Origin: Pochonia chlamydosporia 170
Taxonomy: Eukaryota > Ascomycota > Sordariomycetes > Hypocreales > Clavicipitaceae
Direction: 5' to 3'
Length of the DNA: 64,000 nucleotides
Assembly (NCBI RefSeq): GCF_001653235.2
Contig: NC_035792.1
Location: 1-64,000 of the forward strand
Part shown: positions 33,545-43,576 of the stretch, piece by piece
Layout of the letters: each line of letters begins with the position of its first letter
Numbering within the stretch: the first letter of the stretch is position 1
Notes under the pieces: model-generated
The model's input: the letters and a program-made list of their open reading frames with translations, nothing else
What the model was told of the DNA's origin: nothing
Database searches by the model: none
Translations under genes and position numbers: made by a program

Positions 33545-35705
33545 ATGCCTCAACAGCACCTGCATTTTGTTCAAACACCGCAACGAAAACGTTCAACACC
33601 ATCCGATGACCTTTTGGCGCGTTCCAGCCAACAACCATTGGACACAGACGAGAGCTACGCCTCTCAATGCCAGCCTTCGCCACCTCGCACGGGCTCTGTA
33701 GCCTCTTGCGCCAAGCCAAGGACGTCATGGATCTTCTCTCACATGCCAGACGAGGATATCGAAACGAGATATTACAATCAACGGACCAGGAAAGAAGAAT
33801 GGCGCTGCAAGTATTGTGAGAAGACATATTCTTGTTCCGGTGGAACTGCGGCTCCAACTAAGCACCTAACGGATCCTCCTCCGGACGGTCATGGCCTCCC
33901 AAAGGGCGCCTCACGATCGGCCAAAGTAAGAACTATACGAACCATTCTCGAACAAGCTCGTCTTACGGCCGAAGAAAATGTACGAAAACGCCGTCAACTT
34001 AACAATCATTACGGAGACTCGGTCGACCCGGACCAGCTTGAAGTGTTGTACGTACGGTTTATTGCCGCCTGTTCTCTTCCATTTCGGCTTGTGGAATGCG
34101 CAGAATTCCGTGCACTATTATCCTACGTTAATGCCGATATTGATACCTGGCTTCCAGACACACACCAAACTATCAAGAAATGGATTATGCGCCAGTATGA
34201 AGATCAGAAGGAGAAGGTCAAGCAGCGCATTCAGTCGGCAAAGTCGAGGATTCATATCAGCTGCGATCTCTGGACCTCTCCCAACTCCCTGGCAATCTTG
34301 GGCGTAGTTGCTCACTATGTAACGGAAGACGGCAAGCTGGAACACCATACTTTGGCCCTAAAGGACATCGACGGTGAGCATGATGGTTCTCATCTCGCTG
34401 CGGCAATTATGGAAGTGGTTGAAGATTGGGGCTTTGCTTCTAAGTTGGGCTATTTCGTCATGGATAATGCAACCAATAACGACACAATGATGAAGTCGCT
34501 TTCTCTTGGTCGGTACCACTCACAATTTCTTTCGAACGCCGCTAACATGTATAGCCCTTCTACGTCAATTTGACATACAGTATGATCCCAAATCTCACCG
34601 ACTCCGCTGCCAAGGTCATATTATTAACCTAGCCGCTAAATCCTTCCTCTTCGTTACCGATAACGAGAAGCTCGAACACGAAGATTCCAGTCTGCACAAT
34701 GTGACACTAAAACAGATTGAGGCGTGGCGGCGGAAAGGCCCACTTGGTAAGCTTCACAACTTTGCCGTTTACATTCAGCGAAGTGTTCAGCGCAGCCAGA
34801 AGTTTATGGCTATTAGCCATGACCGCAGGCTTGCGCGAGACAACGACACAAGATGGAATTCGTGGTATACCATGCTGCGAGCGGCCTTGAATCTTAGAGA
34901 AGCAATTGATGGCTATTTCAACAAATGGGTAGAAGCAGATTGCGCTGGAGACAGGCTTTCAGCAGAGGACTGGACCATCCTCGAGAAGATTAAATCTTTT
35001 TTAGAGAAGCTCAAAATGACGACCAAGGCTCTAGAGTCATCGTTTGCAACTCTTGACCACGTCCTGTTGGCTATGGACTTTGTGTTGGCACAATTTGAAG
35101 CAGGAAAAGAGGCATATACGGACGATCCAATGATGGCACCAATGTATAACTCGGGCTGGGCGAAATTGGATAAGTACTATCGCCTTACGGACGAATCGCC
35201 TGCCTATGTCGCAGCTATTGTGCTTCACCCCTCGCATAAATGGCATTATATACACGAGAACTGGAAGAGGGAATGGAATGAGTCATCGGAAAAGTTGATT
35301 GAGACGCTCTGGGGTGAATATAAACCCGTGGAATCACTTCCTCTCGCCGAGGCACCATCCACGACTACAAACGAGTTCTTGAAATGGCGAAACAAGCATC
35401 TACAACCGGCACCTATCAGGGATGAGTACGAGCATTATTGTAAGTCTGAGCGGGTGTATGGGTTTACCAGTGCCCTGACATGGTGGCTAGAGGAGACGCA
35501 GCAAAAGACCTACCCTAACTTGAGCAAAATGACCGTGGACATACTGTCAATTCCTGCAATGGCTGCCGAGCCTGAAAGGCTCTTCTCTGGGGCAAAGATA
35601 ACCATTACAGATCGTCGAAATCGCATGGGGAGTGATGTAGTTGAAGCATTAGAGTGTTTAAAGTCATGGTTTGGGATATTAGAGTTTCAAAGCACTATAA
35701 TGTAG
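33545..35705 (+). CDS. hAT-D transposase, intact
   Basis: Exons 33545-34508 and 34555-35705, joined over a 46-bp intron (GCTAAC branch, TATAG end), give 704 residues with no stop. A BED-like zinc finger (WRCKYCEKTYSCSGG... then KHL) is followed by the hAT core: RIHISCDLWTSPNSLAILGV (first Asp), GYFVMDNATNNDTMM (second Asp), HRLRCQGHIINLAAKSFLF, DTRWNSWYTML. The C-terminal dimerisation region reads ALTWWLEETQQKTYPNLSKM, then LSIPAMAAEPERLFSGAKIT. hAT enzymes cut and paste DNA with 8-bp duplications. Introns with a GT...AG but weak GTCGGT donor make the exact junction slightly uncertain; phase and family text support it. The frame could yield active transposase, although the left terminal repeat is missing here. 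It is a close homologue of hAT-B. Confidence 0.85.
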
Positions 35706-35918
35706 TTAGTTACGGCAGTTGAATTATATCCTTAACGGTCACGTGCAATATACGGGATATATTGTCATATTGCCAATATGTTGGGTTCTTGGCAATACAA
35801 TACAATATGGACCAATGCCATATTGCGTAATACAATATGCGCCGCTTGACAATACAATAATATTGTGAGGGGGTCCATATTGCCAATATACGTATTGTTT
35901 ATATTATTTACCACACTG
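33545..35918 (+). mobile_element. hAT-D element, right end present, left end not found
   Basis: The right terminus is the complement of CAGTGTGGTAAATAATATAA, ending at 35918. Subterminal DNA is crowded with CAATAT/ATATTG motifs. It interrupts the Helitron unit-2 Rep frame after VTED. The 8-bp right flank is ATCCTCGG; no matching left flank was found because no left end is recognisable upstream of the transposase gene. Confidence 0.7.
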
Positions 35919-38900
35919 ATCCTCGGTAACCCTCGTATTCTCAATTAGCTTCCAAGGGGCGCCAAACCGGCAAGGATTCCTATTTCCGTTCCGAATGTTG
36001 AAAGAATACTTCAAACACGTTGGGCTATGTGTATGAACCTGACTCGCCCCCGCGCAAAAGTTGGCTTCGTCCTCAAATGAAGCAGCAAACCGTTCTCTGT
36101 CTTTAACAAGCCTAAGCATGTCGGTGGACAACGATCGCCTTGGCCGTGCCGCAGCAAATGCAGCCTCATCGAGGTCCTATACTACGGTCAGCTTCGTCAC
36201 ATCCAGAACACTGCTCTGACTAGACTCGGAGATCCCCACAAAACTCACCTCCGAAAATATGCTGTCAAGAAATTGGAGCACACGGTTACGATATTTAACT
36301 TCTTGCGCATTTCCAATTTCCTGGAGCAATGAGACCAACTGTAAATTGCCATGAAGCCACAGAAGGCCGTGGAAATGTAACGATCCTCTCTCGTTGGTTT
36401 CCACAACACCAAGGTACTGACTTATCCTACCGAATACCGAGTTGGTCCCAACTCGTACGTAGTATTTAAAGAACATGGATACCTCCCTGTGGAAAAAAAT
36501 CGCCGAACTCACGGGATCGGATATCGCCAGTCGCAACGTTTGATACATATCATCCAAATTCCTCAACACAGACTCTGCCTCAGCAGCTTCCGACGTCCGA
36601 TAGACGGCCAGTCTCAATTTTACCGGATTAGTTATGTCATTTGGGTTTAACGTAATCCAGATTGCGGGAATTCCACACCAAACCATCAACGATTTCGCCT
36701 TCCTTCGTGTCGTCAGGCGACTCTCTCGCGACATTGGCTGGCGGTAACCATACAGCGCGAGGCTCCTCAGCAGCTGATTCACCTCCTTATCACTGGTTCT
36801 GCCGCACAACTGCAGCTCCTTCTGGGCCGTCTCTAACTTTTCAGTGGTTAGAGAATGCACCATCTTCTCAACTTCAGCAAAATCTCGTCTGCTTAGACTA
36901 GCCATACTCGCACGGCGATTTCGACATCTCACGCCAATATTAAAAACCAGAAACGCAAACACCAAATGCATTGCGAAACGGCCGCCTTGACGTCTGAGGG
37001 TTAGTTCTGCCCAGGAACCTAAACTCATATTTCGAGATGCCATAAGATCCCTTGTGCTCCCTCCCTTTCCGTCACCTCCGTTACTCGTCGCCGACTCTTG
37101 AGCAAGCTGAGGACCACCTGTTCCATAAGGAAGTAACGTTGGGAATGTCTTAGCAAAAAACCACGCGTCAAGCGAGTCGGCAAACGTTTCCCCTTTTGAG
37201 ACGAGAATGTAAGGACTCGAATGACTGCCCTCACAAACTTCAGCCGAGCATCCTGAACCATCCCCCGCCCCTCTTGCCCACCTCGCACTCCTTCCTCCCA
37301 TGGCTTCACATAGATATGTCAACTTCTCTGAATCACGGATGCTGGGATGGCAGTCGACATTGACCATCCCGGACGCGCTGATATCTTGGACACCACCCCC
37401 CACGTCCCGTTCCGTATCTCCCACACTACCGGCGCTAGGCCCATCATCCTCCTGGTCCCTCATTTCATCGTCCCCTCGCAAAGATGCCAATACTTCTTGA
37501 ATATCCACAGGCATGCCACCTGACAAACCACGTTCACTCGGCGGCACAACATGTGAGCTTTGTATTTTCTCCTTTGCAGAACGCTCATTGCGCTCCAGCC
37601 TCTCATAAACGAGTCTTGGCACCTCCTGCCCCTGAACGCCCCAACTATCCATCTCCGCCCTATTGATGGTGATATCAGCGTAGAGGTGATTATTTGCCTG
37701 TAACCACCGCAAAGCTTTCTCTACGACCCGTCGTCGAACGGACAAAAGCTTTGACATGTCTTTTGGAGCCGGCTTTTCCCTTCCTTCCCAGGACACGTAG
37801 ATATCGTCCAGAACCTTAAGAAGCGGATGAGGGAGTACTTTTGTCGCTAATTCCTGCACATTGTTTGGGAAAACGGTGATGTGCCCTTGACGTGTCTCGC
37901 ATAGTTCGCTGATAAGTTCTCTCCATCGGAAATGCTAACTTTGGTGATAAACCCATAACACGAGTTCAGCGCAATGAGCTTTTCCTCTATGGGTGTGAGA
38001 CCCTTCAGTTCATCTGGGAATCTATGCTCACAACCTAATCGTGAATGAACTTGTCCCGCCGGGGACAATACCCCCTTTCTGAGATTCCTCACGCATTCGG
38101 AACATCCAAGTATGTTACTACCGGGCGGGAAGCACGCCTCACAAGTCCAAAGGGGACGGAGATTGCTTGCAGTCTGACTCGACACCCGCTCACCCCAACT
38201 AACCACTTGGAGGTCAACTTTGCTGAACTTGCAGTAACATATCGGACAGGTATGGGTCGGCATGGTGTTTTGGTCATGAAAAGCATCATAAAATTCCCGA
38301 ACCGTTGACAACTTCTGTTCAAGGGGAATAGCCGTACACCAAGACCGTTCTCCAGAGAGTCGTGCCTTTTCGGCAAACTCTTTCTCTAGATGATTTAAAA
38401 CACCGGCGAGCTCTTCATCGACATCGCTCGTATCATATACCAGGTTAATGTTCATTCGCGAATGTTTCAATCGCGGCTCACCATTGCCCCCAGTATCCTG
38501 TTTCTCTCTCCCCGTTGCGGGCGCTCCATGCAAGCGCTTCCTTTTTTGCCCAACTCGATGGCGGTCCTCCAGGTTAGCACTAAATACTTCTTCAGACGTG
38601 CGAATTCCCATTTCACTCAATGAGGTGCCATCAAACCCGTTCTTGGTCCGTGAACTGGCCACTTCCCCATGCCACTCCCACCCCTTTGCAGATGCCGATC
38701 TCAGATCCTTCAATCTCAATAATCCCTTGCTCTTACCTGACTTTTGAGTGTCCACATATTTCTCTTCACCCACTTTTTCACTCTCATTCTTTTTCACCCT
38801 CGTTGTAGATTGTGCAGTCTGACATCGGTTGCGATTCCCCTGTCTCAACCTCCGTTTTTCACTTTGCCAATTTGGACAATTGACACTCCCTGTCCCACTC

Positions 38901-39274
38901 CCCAATTCTCGATTACCACACCGTTGGCTCCTTCCACTTGCTTTACCATTCTGGAAATCATTCAGAGCTGCATTATAAACGTCAGCATATGTCCGAATGC
39001 CTAATCCAGCAAGAGTATCGTTCCGCCACTCCTGACTCTCCGACAGCGTGCTCGACTTGGCCTGCTTACTCCCTTGACCATACTCTTTCAGCCACATCTC
39101 AATAACCTCGGATGAACGGCGAATACCTATTGACGCAAGAACCGTACTCTGTTTATCGTCCTTACCAACGACATGCCCCTCTTTCTCAGACAACACTTGG
39201 CTCTCCTGGTTTTGGTCCTCCATAATTAAGGACAATTGACGGCTTGTGATGGCTCTCTGCTTCCGTTTCCTCAT
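35919..39274 (-). pseudogene. Helitron unit 2, Rep protein (N-terminal and Rep parts), broken
   Basis: From ATG 39274 the N-terminus has three copies of a short motif (LASIGIRRSSEVIEMW, LAGLGIRTYADVYNAA, LSEMGIRTSEEVFSAN). A Cys-rich DUF6570-like region follows (TCPICYCKF, WTCEACFPPG, LGCSECVRN, LTPIEEKLIALNSCYGFITK), then a Helitron-like N domain (AKSLMVWCGIPAIWITLNPN, DPVSSAIFFHREVSMFFKYY, ETNERGSLHFHGLLWLHGN) with the HFH of the HUH nuclease motif. One base is missing from a C-run at 37884-37886, shifting HVKGHITVFPNNVQELA out of frame. A TAG at 36177-36179 follows KLTVV, after which DLDEAAFAAARPRRSLSTDM continues in frame. The gene is cut at 35919 by hAT-D, so the catalytic tyrosines and helicase are absent. 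Helitron Rep initiates rolling-circle-like transposition; this copy cannot. Confidence 0.8.
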
Positions 39275-39712
39275 GGTATAGCTTGATTCTAACTGCCTTA
39301 ACTGCTCTTTTATGCTAATTGGAATCTATGAATGAAGACTGGTAGCCTGACTGTCTTCCCACCCATAGCCTAGTATGTGACCCATCCGATAGTCCCCAAC
39401 TTTGGCCCTTGACCACAAACTTACCGAATCCCCATCGTCAACTTCCAGCTTCAATATCTCCTGATCTAGGCAATATGTGGCTTACCCCACTCGTACTTTT
39501 CCATGGAATATCGAAAGAGGCGCTCTGCAATCAGCTTCGGGCAAATCAATTTCTCCCTCCCACACCCTTCCTTTGTTTTGTCTCCTATTAGTTCTCCATT
39601 TGTGCTCTTTTCCTTCTTTTCCTTCTCTATCTAAGCTTCCCCAGCTGCTTCACAATCACCAACAATACATATTACATCCTTTCTACAACGATTCTTTAAT
39701 ACCGCTACAACT
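39275..39712. promoter_or_regulatory. Divergent intergenic region of Helitron unit 2
   Basis: 438 bp between head-to-head start codons. The side facing the plus-strand gene is strongly pyrimidine-rich (39545-39640, CTTTTCCTTCTTTTCCTTC-type), a common layout upstream of fungal starts. No gene within. Confidence 0.5.
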
Positions 39713-41117
39713 ATGTCTGCACTAGACTCCGCTACGGCAGGTCAGGGTTTACCAAATCCTCGCAAACCCCTTGACAGCCAGAAAAATACGGGTACTGATA
39801 TGTCCATAATGATTCTTGTCCAAACCAATTGTCCCAGCAGATTCGCATATCAAGACCAGCATTATATCAGAGGCCTCAACGCGGAGACTCTAGCAAGAGT
39901 TTTCCTCCCTTCTCCACCATGGCTGTTGTCTCCAGAATACACGCCGCTTCAACCAGACCCCGACGAGGCATGTCCATGCATCTTCTTCAGTCTTAACCTC
40001 TCCATCTACAACCAGAATATTGATCCGGAAGAATGGACTGAACAATGGTTCTTCATGAACGGTCGTGTCCATCCTTACGCATTAACATGGAAGGTGGAAC
40101 AACTCAACGGCGTAGAATCAGACGACCGTACTTTAGTCGACTACACCATTCCGACACTTATTGTCCGTGATCAGGGCTACCAGCCGTACGTATTTCACTC
40201 CTGCTTCTCTTACAAACTAATCACCATATCATTTTCAAAGAATCAACCCACGACCTTTTGCCGCAATAGACCACTTTCCGATGGTGCCTCCGATTGTCAG
40301 TTTTACTGGTCCAATCATTGGTTCTGGTCGAACTCATCTACGAAAAGATATCCTTCCTAATCTGAGCGATGTTCAATTGAAATGCTGCGGCTTTGTGCAA
40401 CTTTCTTCCTTTATCACGCCTGGGGACCCATCCAAACCACCGTACAGAGGTTTCCATCCATTCCAAGCTTTCCTCATATTCCCTATACACGCCAACCCAT
40501 GGGCTTCTCTATGTAAGAAAATGATCGAAAGGCAAGACACACAGTTCCAAGCCAATGCGCTGGTCACCTGCACGGGTAAAATCGCGGGTTTACTACATCA
40601 CAAAATCATGCTGCACCCACCCAGCCTGGAGCAAGACTACGTTTTTATCATCGTTCCAGACAGCTGGACCTTCCTTGACAAAGCCAACTTCAACTCAACC
40701 TCCCGGCACTCCTCCTACACAGAGCCCAAGCAGCAATCATCAGGACTCATGGCCTTTGACGACGCTCTGGCCAAATTCACCTCCCCAAGGAAAGACATGA
40801 TCAATCAACCATCCCACCCTCCCAACCTCATCTCAGACGAACAAACTACTCCTCCAATGAAGCGCCACAACGCTGAAAATTATCAAACACCAGCGAAAAG
40901 ACTTTGCAAAGCATCGGGATCAAACCACCACGATGACCCACAAGGTAGCTCATCATCTCCGCCTAATGATCTTGATCAGCTTGGTGACTACAGTGATCCA
41001 ACTCTCAGTCCAGATGGTCCAGAGGCCCCTTCAATAACTGCCGTCATGCCTGTTGATTCTTCAAACCGACCACACCGAAGCCGACATCCGCCAAGGAAAT
41101 ACCTGGAATCTGACTGA
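39713..41117 (+). CDS. Helitron companion protein 2, unrecognised family, intact
   Basis: Exons 39713-40185 and 40241-41117 join over a 55-bp intron (GTACGT donor, ACTAAT branch, AAAG end) into 449 residues. Notable text: MILVQTNCPSRFAYQDQHYI, CIFFSLNLSIYNQNIDPEEW, then across the junction GYQPINPRPFAAIDHFPMVP, later CCGFVQLSSFITPGDP, ANALVTCTGKIAG and YVFIIVPDSWTF. A Ser/Pro/His-rich disordered tail ends RPHRSRHPPRKYLESD with KR-rich patches (TPAKRLCKA) that could be a nuclear signal. No signal peptide or membrane helix. It is related to the 31793 product (KIAG core, R-x-R-H-P-P-R tail) and shares its head-to-head position beside a Helitron gene, which argues that it belongs to the element. 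The role is unknown; a DNA-binding accessory protein is a guess from context only. Confidence 0.65.
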
Positions 41118-41745
41118 CAAAACTGAAGGAAGAAATGAGCAATAGTATAATATGCAGTGTATAATAATTTGGAAACCCCCCAAAATCGACAAGTCTTCTT
41201 TCATTGCCCAGGATGACATACGAGGCTTTCTCTCAAAGCCCTACTGCTACCCTGACTGGAACAAAAAATCCTGTATCAACCCATAGTATTTCCCAATACT
41301 ATTAGCACAAAACCAAAAATGGCCTGACAAGGCTGAGTTCAATCCAATATATTGAGTCAATGCGCTGCGGAAAAAGCAATTCTTATCTGCTGCCATGACA
41401 GAAATACAGCATCCCAATACTGTTCGCCCTACTCACCTAATCCACCATCACACCCACTGTGAATGATCCAATGCCGTCATATGCACCTACTCTTATTGTG
41501 CTTTTCACAATTTGCTCCGGCTGTGATCTCTTCTGAACAATGACAAATCCGCTCCAATCAATCACTAACATATCCAAAATCCCACCTTCGTTCCTCAAGG
41601 CTCTCTCCCACAAACACCGTTTGCCACCACTGTATAACGTAGATGCATAGCGAGTGCGCCAACATACCGAGTGCGCCACCTAAAAACCCTATACAAAGGG
41701 GGGTTTTTATATCCCTGCAAAAAACCGCATTTATAGTTAGAAATT
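41118..41745. other. 3' flank of companion 2
   Basis: No gene. Holds the shared 18-bp block at 41587-41604 and a GAGTGCGCC direct repeat (41649 and 41669, spaced 20 bp) that may be part of a transposon end. Confidence 0.4.
41587..41604 (+). repeat. 18-bp block shared by both Helitron units, copy 2
   Basis: Identical to 33441-33458; lies 470 bp past the companion-2 stop codon. Confidence 0.5.
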
Positions 41746-41939
41746 GTGACGGGCTTAGCCCAAGTTTGTTCAACATAGGGGTGCCTTTATACTGTCTATC
41801 TAAAACTAAGGAGAAAGGAAAGATCAGAGCTCGAGGCTCGCCTCGAACTCGTGGTCAAACAGTCGTTGGGACTAAGCGAAATAACCTAATTACAGACCTG
41901 GCATAGCCAGGTCTCAGATACCGGGTGTAGCCCGTGACA
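41746..41939 (-). mobile_element. Solo LTR-like element with long inverted ends, 194 bp
   Basis: On the minus strand it starts TGTCACGGGCTACACCC and ends AAGCCCGTCACA, so termini are inverted TGTxACGGGCT. The body shares the CCTTAGxTTTAGxTAGACA block with 53437-53650 and resembles 58538-58714 and 62993-63221. It lies directly against the hAT-A fragment. No 5-bp duplication is visible. Confidence 0.5.
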
Positions 41940-42275
41940 CTGCCTCTCGTATTGCGAGACCTTCAGGTCGAAGATTCCGATATTATTGATTCGGAATCGA
42001 AGAAGGATATCACACTTTCAGACTCCATCACGGCCGCAACCTAACCATACAATTTGGTGGGGAAAGTGACTTGTGGATGTGTGGATTCTTAGCGGGGTTT
42101 AGGCCCTCAAACCCTTGGACGGCCCCCTGTAGCGTTCCCTGTACGGTCCCCTGTTAGTGGCACAGCCTCGCCAATAGTTTAATGAGTATTGCAATACTAT
42201 TATCCATATCGATACCCTGTCCATGTCCATATATGGAAAGGGTATTTCCATACTTGGGCATGGAAAACCACCCTG
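41940..42275 (-). mobile_element. hAT-A 5' end, truncated copy
   Basis: Nearly identical to 11904-12237, from CTGCCTCTCGTATTGCGAG through the transposase start codon region to the terminal ACCACCCTG. Only the 5' end is kept. It sits between a solo LTR and the 3' side of a LINE fragment. Confidence 0.8.
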
Positions 42276-43576
42276 GTTGATCACCGCGGTCGGTGAGGGA
42301 GCGAGCCTCATCCGATGACGCGGTTGGATCTTCCTGCAATAGAAGAGGTGCGTGGGCGCCTTTCTTCGGCCGCAGCTACATGTCAGCTGTGCGTCGTTGT
42401 GGTTGAATCTTTCATGATAGTCAGCATAGTCCCCGTGATGGGTTCTCGCCGCAAGCAGGTGGTGGAGGGTTGTGCGTGGGAGAGAGAGCTCGTGTGGGCA
42501 GCCACGAGGGAACTGTAGGTTCAGGGTCTTGTACTTGTCAGGAGCAGAGGTGTCCCACCAGGCTTGGACTACGTCTTTGGACCGCTGTTTGGTGGTTCTG
42601 CGCAAGAAAGCCAGTGTCGGGACGGCATTTACGGGTTCTGGTCGGGAGCAGCCTGCTTTCGCCAGCGCGTCAGCCTGGTCGTTACCTGCAATTTCAGAGT
42701 GCCCGGGTACCCAGCGGACTTCGGTCTGTCTGTGAGTCTTTGCCAGGGCTTGGAAAGTGAGGAAGACTCGTTGGGAAGAGTCCGAGGGGTGGCCACGGAG
42801 ACATCTGGCGGCTGCAATGATATCGAGGCAAACAACTATCGTCTGAGAGGCAGATTGTGGTAGCCTTGGCGCGGCCTTCAGGCCTTCAAGTGCTCCTTTC
42901 GCCTCAGCGTCGAACACTTCAGCAGGTCCAAGGCGTCCTGCGCCTTGACAAATAGAGTGGTCGCGTTGGTGGACGGCATAGCCGTATCCGGCAGCGCCCT
43001 TCTCGGACAGTGAGCCGTCTGAGTATACAGCTAGAGTAGACGGAGGGATGGATTGGAGCCATTTCTCAAAGTCTTCGGCGGAATCTGCTTTGGATGCAGT
43101 TTGTAGCGGCTGCTGTGTCTCAGAGTTGTACCTTCGCGGGAACAGCACGGGGCGTAGGCAATTTGCCAGCAGCTTGTCGGTCCTTCTCATTCGAGTTGGG
43201 AAGCTTTTGGGTTGACGCTGGTATTTCAACTTCATACTCTTGATGACGGGCGGTGGCGTCACCTCGGCAGTACGTTTGGCTAGAGGATGCTCTTTATCCA
43301 AGGACTTAATACGAGCAGAGAAGCGTAGTCGTTTCGCCTCAAGCAGCTGGGGAATCGGCGGTATGCCGCTCTCTCGGTGTAGAACTGTGATTGGTGTCGT
43401 CTTCCACGTCGGGATGATGGAGCGAATGGCTTGTTTGAGAGCTTTGGCCATTTTCTTCACAAGCTGTTGGATTCTGGAAGGTCCTTCTTTCGCCGGCTTT
43501 CTCCAGCGCGGGCTCCTTGTGCCCGGATACCAGGCTTCTGTTCCGAATAGCAGGACTGGTTCGACACAGGCTCTAA
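42276..43576 (-). pseudogene. Tad-like LINE, C-terminal half with RNase H domain
   Basis: The minus-strand frame starts at RACVEPVLLFGTEAWYPG (end of the reverse transcriptase) and continues to an RNase H domain: LAVYSDGSLSEKGAAGYGYA (first Asp), AEVFDAEAKGALEGLKAA (Glu), IVVCLDIIAAARCL (Asp), VPGHSEIAGNDQADALAKAG (His, Asp). A CCHC-like finger follows (CSCGRRKAPTHLFYC). All RNase H catalytic residues are present. The frame is open for this length but runs into hAT-A sequence at the 3' side, and hAT-C cuts it at 43577 on the 5' side, so endonuclease and most of the reverse transcriptase are lost. Confidence 0.8.

Noticed and set aside
36177..38000. Helitron Rep frame change read as an intron
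   Set aside because: No GT...AG pair restores the conserved HVKGHITVFPNNVQEL text; one missing base does.
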